Origin: an uncultured Variovorax sp.
GTDB lineage: Bacteria > Pseudomonadota > Gammaproteobacteria > Burkholderiales > Burkholderiaceae
DNA length: 8,288 nt
Assembly: GCA_946478645.1 (NCBI GenBank)
Contig: CAMLCW010000235.1
Coordinates: 1 to 8,288 of the forward strand
Direction of reading: 5' to 3'
Positions 6,908 through 8,288 of this stretch are shown piece by piece. The position numbers and the translations under genes are program-made. The notes under the pieces were generated by a model. The model saw only the letters and a program-made list of their open reading frames with translations, had not been told where the DNA came from and searched no databases. The first letter of the stretch is position 1. Each line of letters begins with the position of its first letter.

Positions 6908-7642
6908 CTACTGCAGCGCGCGCGAGATGCGCGCCGCCGTGACGACGGCCATGTGGCGCAATGCAGCTTCCATGCCTTCGACGCGCGTGAGCGGCGCCAT
7001 CAGCGTGATCGCGCCGCGCAGGCGCCGGTTGGCCGCAAGCAGCGGCGCGCTCGCGCCCCAGACGCCGGCATCGACCTCGCCCTGCGTCACCGCAAAGCCG
7101 GCCTCGCGGATCGCGTCGAGCTCGCTGGCGCGCCGGGCGCGTTGTTCGGGGCCTTCGCCGAGCGCGTCGAGCAGCGCATCGCGCTGATCCGCCGGCATGT
7201 GGGCCAGCAGGCACTTGGCGCTCGCGCCGTCGCGCGCCGGCACGCTGCGGCCGCGGTCGAAGGAGCAGCGCAGCGAATGCTCGCTGTCGATCATCTCGAG
7301 GCACACCACGCGGTCGTTCACCGCCGTGACCAGGGCGACGCTCTCGTGGCTCTGCTGCGCGAGCGCGCGCATGTCGGCGCGCGCGGCCATCACGAGGTCG
7401 GAGTTGCCGTCGAAGCCGCTCGCGAGCTGCACGCTCACCGGGCCCGGCGAATAGCGCCCGTCGGACTCCATCACGAAGCCCCAGCGTCGCAGCATCGCGA
7501 TCTGCCGGTAGAGCGTGCTCTTCGACAAGCCGGTTTCCTCCACCAGCTGCGCTGCGGTCATGGCCGAATTGCGCTGCGCCAGCACCGACAGCACGCGCAG
7601 CGCGCGGTCGTTGTGGGTGGCGGGATCGGTCGGCGGCGTCAT
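6908..7642 (-). CDS. IclR family transcriptional regulator
   Basis: 244-residue DNA-binding regulator. Residues 11-66 form the winged helix-turn-helix: NDRALRVLSVLAQ, then AAQLVEETGLSKSTLYRQI with the recognition helix near 40-51, then the wing RYSPGP. From about residue 80 to the end is the IclR effector-binding domain, with GASAKCLLA (139-147), the GFAVTQGEVDAGVWGASAPL stretch (182-201) and LRGAITLMAPLTR (208-220). Length is typical. The ATG at 7642 is the only usable start: upstream in frame there is no ATG, GTG or TTG before a TGA, and no good Shine-Dalgarno is present. It sits between hutU and the importer genes on the same strand. Family members sense small carboxylates or aromatic acids; here a histidine-pathway compound or the importer's ligand is the obvious guess. 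Known hut clusters usually use the GntR-type HutC, so this is a different or additional regulator. Confidence 0.93.
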   Translation of the reverse strand: MTPPTDPATHNDRALRVLSVLAQRNSAMTAAQLVEETGLSKSTLYRQIAMLRRWGFVMESDGRYSPGPVSVQLASGFDGNSDLVMAARADMRALAQQSHESVALVTAVNDRVVCLEMIDSEHSLRCSFDRGRSVPARDGASAKCLLAHMPADQRDALLDALGEGPEQRARRASELDAIREAGFAVTQGEVDAGVWGASAPLLAANRRLRGAITLMAPLTRVEGMEAALRHMAVVTAARISRALQ

Positions 7643-7687
7643 CGAAGGGGTCGTGGGCGTCGGGTGGGGCGTGCTGTTTCGGCCTGC

Positions 7688-7716
7688 AGTATCTGGCCGG
7701 CCGTTCCCAGATCCAA
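7688..7716 (-). promoter_or_regulatory. Candidate sigma-70 promoter for the iclR-importer genes
   Basis: On the minus strand, TTGGAT (7716-7711) and GATACT (7693-7688) are 17 nt apart, with 3 of 6 and 4 of 6 matches to the -35 and -10 consensus. Transcription would start near 7681, leaving a leader of about 39 nt before the iclR ATG. The fit is moderate; its main support is its place in the gap and the palindrome just upstream. Confidence 0.4.
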
Positions 7717-7722
7717 GCCTTG

Positions 7723-7741
7723 ATTCCCATCAAATGGGAAT
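7723..7741. promoter_or_regulatory. Candidate IclR-type operator palindrome
   Basis: ATTCCCAT and ATGGGAAT are perfect 8-nt inverted arms around a 3-nt centre (CAA). IclR-family sites are typically short palindromes of this size with TTCC/GGAA arms; the E. coli IclR consensus TGGAAATnATTTCCA is similar in style. The site lies 6 nt upstream of the predicted -35 box, a location that suits activation or autoregulation. A loose half-site, TTCCCAG, is at 7704-7710 inside the promoter spacer. Palindrome and place are seen; the protein that binds is inferred. The rest of the gap from 7742 to 7798 shows no clear terminator for hutU. Confidence 0.6.
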
Positions 7742-7798
7742 GGACTGGATTTTTCTTCCTACCTTCGGCTTACCTTTGTGGCCCGCGGCGGCGCGCTC

Positions 7799-8288
<490 letters not shown>

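Noticed and set aside
6867..7733. A longer minus-strand frame of 288 codons overlapping the iclR gene.
   Set aside because: It is in a different frame from the clear IclR protein and its translation is Arg/Ala-rich without motifs.
7643..7798. A HutC (GntR-type) operator in the hutU-iclR gap.
   Set aside because: I looked for a TTGTATA-like inverted site of the known HutC kind and saw none; the only clear palindrome there is the ATTCCCAT/ATGGGAAT one.

Overview
The window is a G+C-rich (about two-thirds G+C by eye) stretch of a bacterial chromosome. Every gene I can support lies on the minus strand. It holds most of a histidine-utilisation (hut) cluster of the five-step type, in which formiminoglutamate is deiminated and then deformylated. 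The start of a cobalamin-dependent methionine synthase gene follows downstream. Protein sequence character, codon use and dispersed repeats suggest a betaproteobacterium of the Comamonadaceae (Variovorax-like). That placement is inference from memory, not a database result.

In the direction of transcription (high to low coordinates) the order is: the 3' end of hutU (urocanase; its 5' part lies beyond the right edge); a 156-bp gap with a clean palindrome and a plausible promoter; an IclR-family regulator; a periplasmic binding protein and one permease of a polar amino acid-type ABC importer; a 148-bp gap filled by an inverted repeat; hutD; hutI; hutF; hutG; a 187-bp gap almost filled by a near-perfect 55-bp inverted repeat; and the first 320 codons of metH, running off the left edge. 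hutD-hutI-hutF-hutG are packed with gaps of 18, -4 and 5 nt and look like one translationally linked unit.

Together HutU, HutI, HutF and HutG convert urocanate to imidazolonepropionate, formiminoglutamate, N-formylglutamate, and finally glutamate plus formate. HutD is a small accessory protein. HutH (histidine to urocanate), the usual GntR-type repressor HutC and the ATPase of the ABC importer are not in the window.

The most interesting points are: (1) an IclR regulator plus importer genes inserted inside the hut cluster, with a 19-bp palindrome just upstream of a predicted promoter; (2) a binding protein that keeps the carboxylate-binding Arg of the HisJ/GlnH family but has Gly where the amino-group-binding Asp should be, suggesting a ligand other than a plain alpha-amino acid, perhaps urocanate or a related compound; (3) a palindromic repeat pair at the hutI/hutF junction that encodes the C-terminus of HutI and the N-terminus of HutF and puts the hutF start codon in a hairpin loop; (4) a 140-bp palindromic element between hutG and metH. 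I see no strong case for a wholly new system. The binding-protein pocket and the regulator are the best leads.
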